Source: Haematococcus lacustris
Taxonomy: Eukaryota > Chlorophyta > Chlorophyceae > Chlamydomonadales > Haematococcaceae
NCBI GenBank assembly: GCA_030144725.1
Contig: JASKMD010000014.1
Coordinates: 4,329,370 to 4,393,369, forward strand
DNA length: 64,000 nt
Reading direction: 5' to 3'
A program made the translations under genes and the position numbers. The notes beneath the pieces were generated by a model. The model was not told where the DNA came from, did not search any database, and worked only from the letters and a program-made list of their open reading frames with translations. Below are positions 62,501 through 64,000 of this stretch, one piece after another (positions within the stretch are counted from its first letter, which is position 1; each line of letters begins with the position of its first letter).

Positions 62501-64000
62501 AACGAGCTGGAGGAGACAGAGGTTTCATTGCCTGGGTGCCTGCTGGTCCGCCTGCTGCTGCGGAGGCCCCAGCAGCCACACCAGCCTAAGGGCTGCGCAG
62601 TGTAAAAAACCAGCACCACATGCAAGCCCAGCTACTCACACCGAGCCTCGGCCTGCCTGCCTGCCTATCCCTCTGACCTCATGCCAGGGTACATAAGCTG
62701 GGGCAGGGCGTAGAACAGCGGGTACACCAGCAGCGGGCCAAAGTACTCCCAGAAGAAGACGGTGGAGTAGCCCACCTGCACAGCAGCCAGGCACGCACTG
62801 CGCTGGAGGCCCTCCTTCTAGACTAACCCTAACCCTGGATACATTCCCCTGTTTTTGCTCAACAGCCAGGCACGCACACTAGGAGCCCTAGGCACCAGTA
62901 GTCTTTTCCGTTTACCCAGATGCATAATCTATAGCTCAAACTGACATGGCCAGAGTTCATGCCCTCTTCAGGAACACCGGGGCACAACCAAACTTTAAGA
63001 AGGGTAGTGGACCCTGCCGGCAGTGCAGCCAGTCTGCATATGTAATAGTGTGATCTAACGCTATAATAGTGCAGGAGCAGCCACATGGGGCAGTTGCGCA
63101 CCAGTGGCAACAGAATGAGGGTGTGAGCAATGTAAGGTTGGCAGCAGAGGGAGAGGTGTGAATGTGAAGGGGAAGGGAGCACGTGGGGCTGGATGCATGC
63201 GGGAGGGGTCAGTCATCACCAATGCCTGCATAGCGCTTGCCATTGTTATTGATGCAGCACTGGCTGCTGCGCCTCTGCCGCTGAGCAAAGTGTGCCTGGC
63301 AGTCAGGCTTGGTGCAGAGGGTGTGGGGTGAAGAGGTGGTGGCTCAAGAGGAGGCAGAGTGTGCAAGGGGGCCTGGTGATATGCCTGGAGGGGGTGAGGG
63401 ATGAGCCATGAGCCTGAGTCAGCAGGGGGAGCTGCCGTGTGCCAAGCCAGGTGCCTTGGGCCTTAGGTCTGGGGGCCTGGGTCCTGGGGGGTCTGTGGGG
63501 CCTGGGGCCACAACAACACTGGCCTAAAGCTGAGTGGGTTCAGTGTCAGCTGCATTTGGTAAATGTCAGCTCTGGGAACGTGAAGCTGCCATAGGTCACG
63601 TAACTGCTGCTGCTGCTGCTGCTGCTGCTGACACAAAGTGGCTTTGCCAACATGATATCTCATCACGGCTAGTGCTTGTGCTTGTGCCTGTGCCTGTGCA
63701 GGTGTGAGTGTGCGACGCCCTAGCGCTGGCCATCAGCCTCAGGTGGCAATGCACGCTGTTGGCATGAGCACGCCCCCTGTTGCATGCATCCTCGCCTGCA
63801 TGCCAAGGTCTTTAAAGTGAAGAACAGACCCGTCCTGCAGCCCATAGTCTCTCAGGGTCTTGCTATCCTCCAGTACTGTCGCCTTCTTCTCGCCTGCCCT
63901 CAATGGAAGAGTAAAGCGCTGGCGAGAGGGGTGGTACTTCTTCTTAAGGGCATGGAACTTCTTCTTAAACTGCTTCACAGGCAACTGTTCACGGCACAGG
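59539..64000 (-). CDS. TECR: very-long-chain trans-2-enoyl-CoA reductase (TECR/TSC13/CER10), 5' end beyond window
   Basis: This ER enzyme does the final NADPH-dependent reduction in very-long-chain fatty acid elongation. Exons on the minus strand: 63796 to the edge ([20 protein letters not shown], ubiquitin-like, to [10 protein letters not shown]); 62678-62775 ([20 protein letters not shown]); 62361-62399 ([13 protein letters not shown]); 61920-61987 ([20 protein letters not shown]); 61213-61386 ([20 protein letters not shown]); 60644-60744 ([20 protein letters not shown] and FITCANYT); 60001-60125 ([14 protein letters not shown] to [11 protein letters not shown]); 59539-59607 ([23 protein letters not shown]). 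The catalytic Tyr of the CANYT motif is kept. The intron after 63796 is GC-AG. The 62678/62399 junction does not keep phase as read, so a small exon or a misplaced splice site is likely. About 30 N-terminal residues lie outside. Confidence 0.92.
60481..60586. repeat. (CCCCTG)n hexanucleotide array
   Basis: About 17 perfect units in the intron between the TECR exons at 60644 and 60125. Confidence 0.95.

Overview
The window looks like nuclear DNA of a GC-rich chlorophycean green alga (Chlamydomonas/Haematococcus-type). The reasons are: short genes split into many small exons with clean GT-AG (and some GC-AG) introns, proline/glutamine/alanine-rich proteins, abundant mini- and microsatellites, TTAGGG-type telomere-like tracts inside introns, and many mobile-element remnants. 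No bacterial features (operons, Shine-Dalgarno sites, CRISPR) are present. No tRNA or rRNA gene was found.

Layout. 1-6294 (+): a long multi-exon, transposon-like gene. In order it carries proline-rich repeats, an Ulp1/C48-like protease, a textbook SUMO-interacting motif, a coiled coil, and a double-stranded-beta-helix-like domain with an RGG tail. Two in-frame TAG codons interrupt an otherwise perfectly phased exon chain. 6378-7106 is a minisatellite. 7107-10464 is gene-free repeat-derived DNA. 10465-16862 is a nearly intact, recent Ty3/Gypsy chromodomain LTR retrotransposon on the minus strand with a 5-bp target duplication and an extra small ORF ahead of gag. A large fold-back repeat follows at 17.09-17.85 kb.

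Housekeeping genes occupy the middle: NOB1 (+, 20.2-24.2 kb), a TMEM230-family membrane protein (-, 26.9-27.9 kb), a microsomal glutathione S-transferase 3 (MAPEG, +, 28.6-29.9 kb), and a plastid-lipid-associated protein/fibrillin (-, 31.6-37.5 kb). Then come a LysM protein (-, 40.9-43.1 kb), an unrecognised coiled-coil protein (+, 45.5-48.4 kb), a large low-complexity ankyrin protein (-, 50.1-55.2 kb) and, at the right edge, very-long-chain enoyl-CoA reductase (-, 59.5 kb to beyond the window).

The most interesting system is a family of TnpB/Fanzor-like elements scattered between and inside these genes (about 24.9-26.7, 32.1-32.8, 33.6-35.7, 45.7-46.3, 57.0-57.3 and 57.7-59.1 kb). Copies carry RuvC-III-type DRDxxAALN motifs. 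Four share a conserved module of about 250 nt immediately 3' of the ORF, ending in a hairpin and a fixed terminus. The hairpin varies between copies by G.U wobbles and a compensatory pair, as expected of an omega-RNA/fRNA-like guide scaffold. Two copies sit antisense in introns of the fibrillin gene and are bracketed by direct repeats starting with GGGCTG; one sits antisense in the first intron of the coiled-coil gene. Most copies are fragments, so the window shows the debris and 3' ends of the system rather than an intact nuclease.
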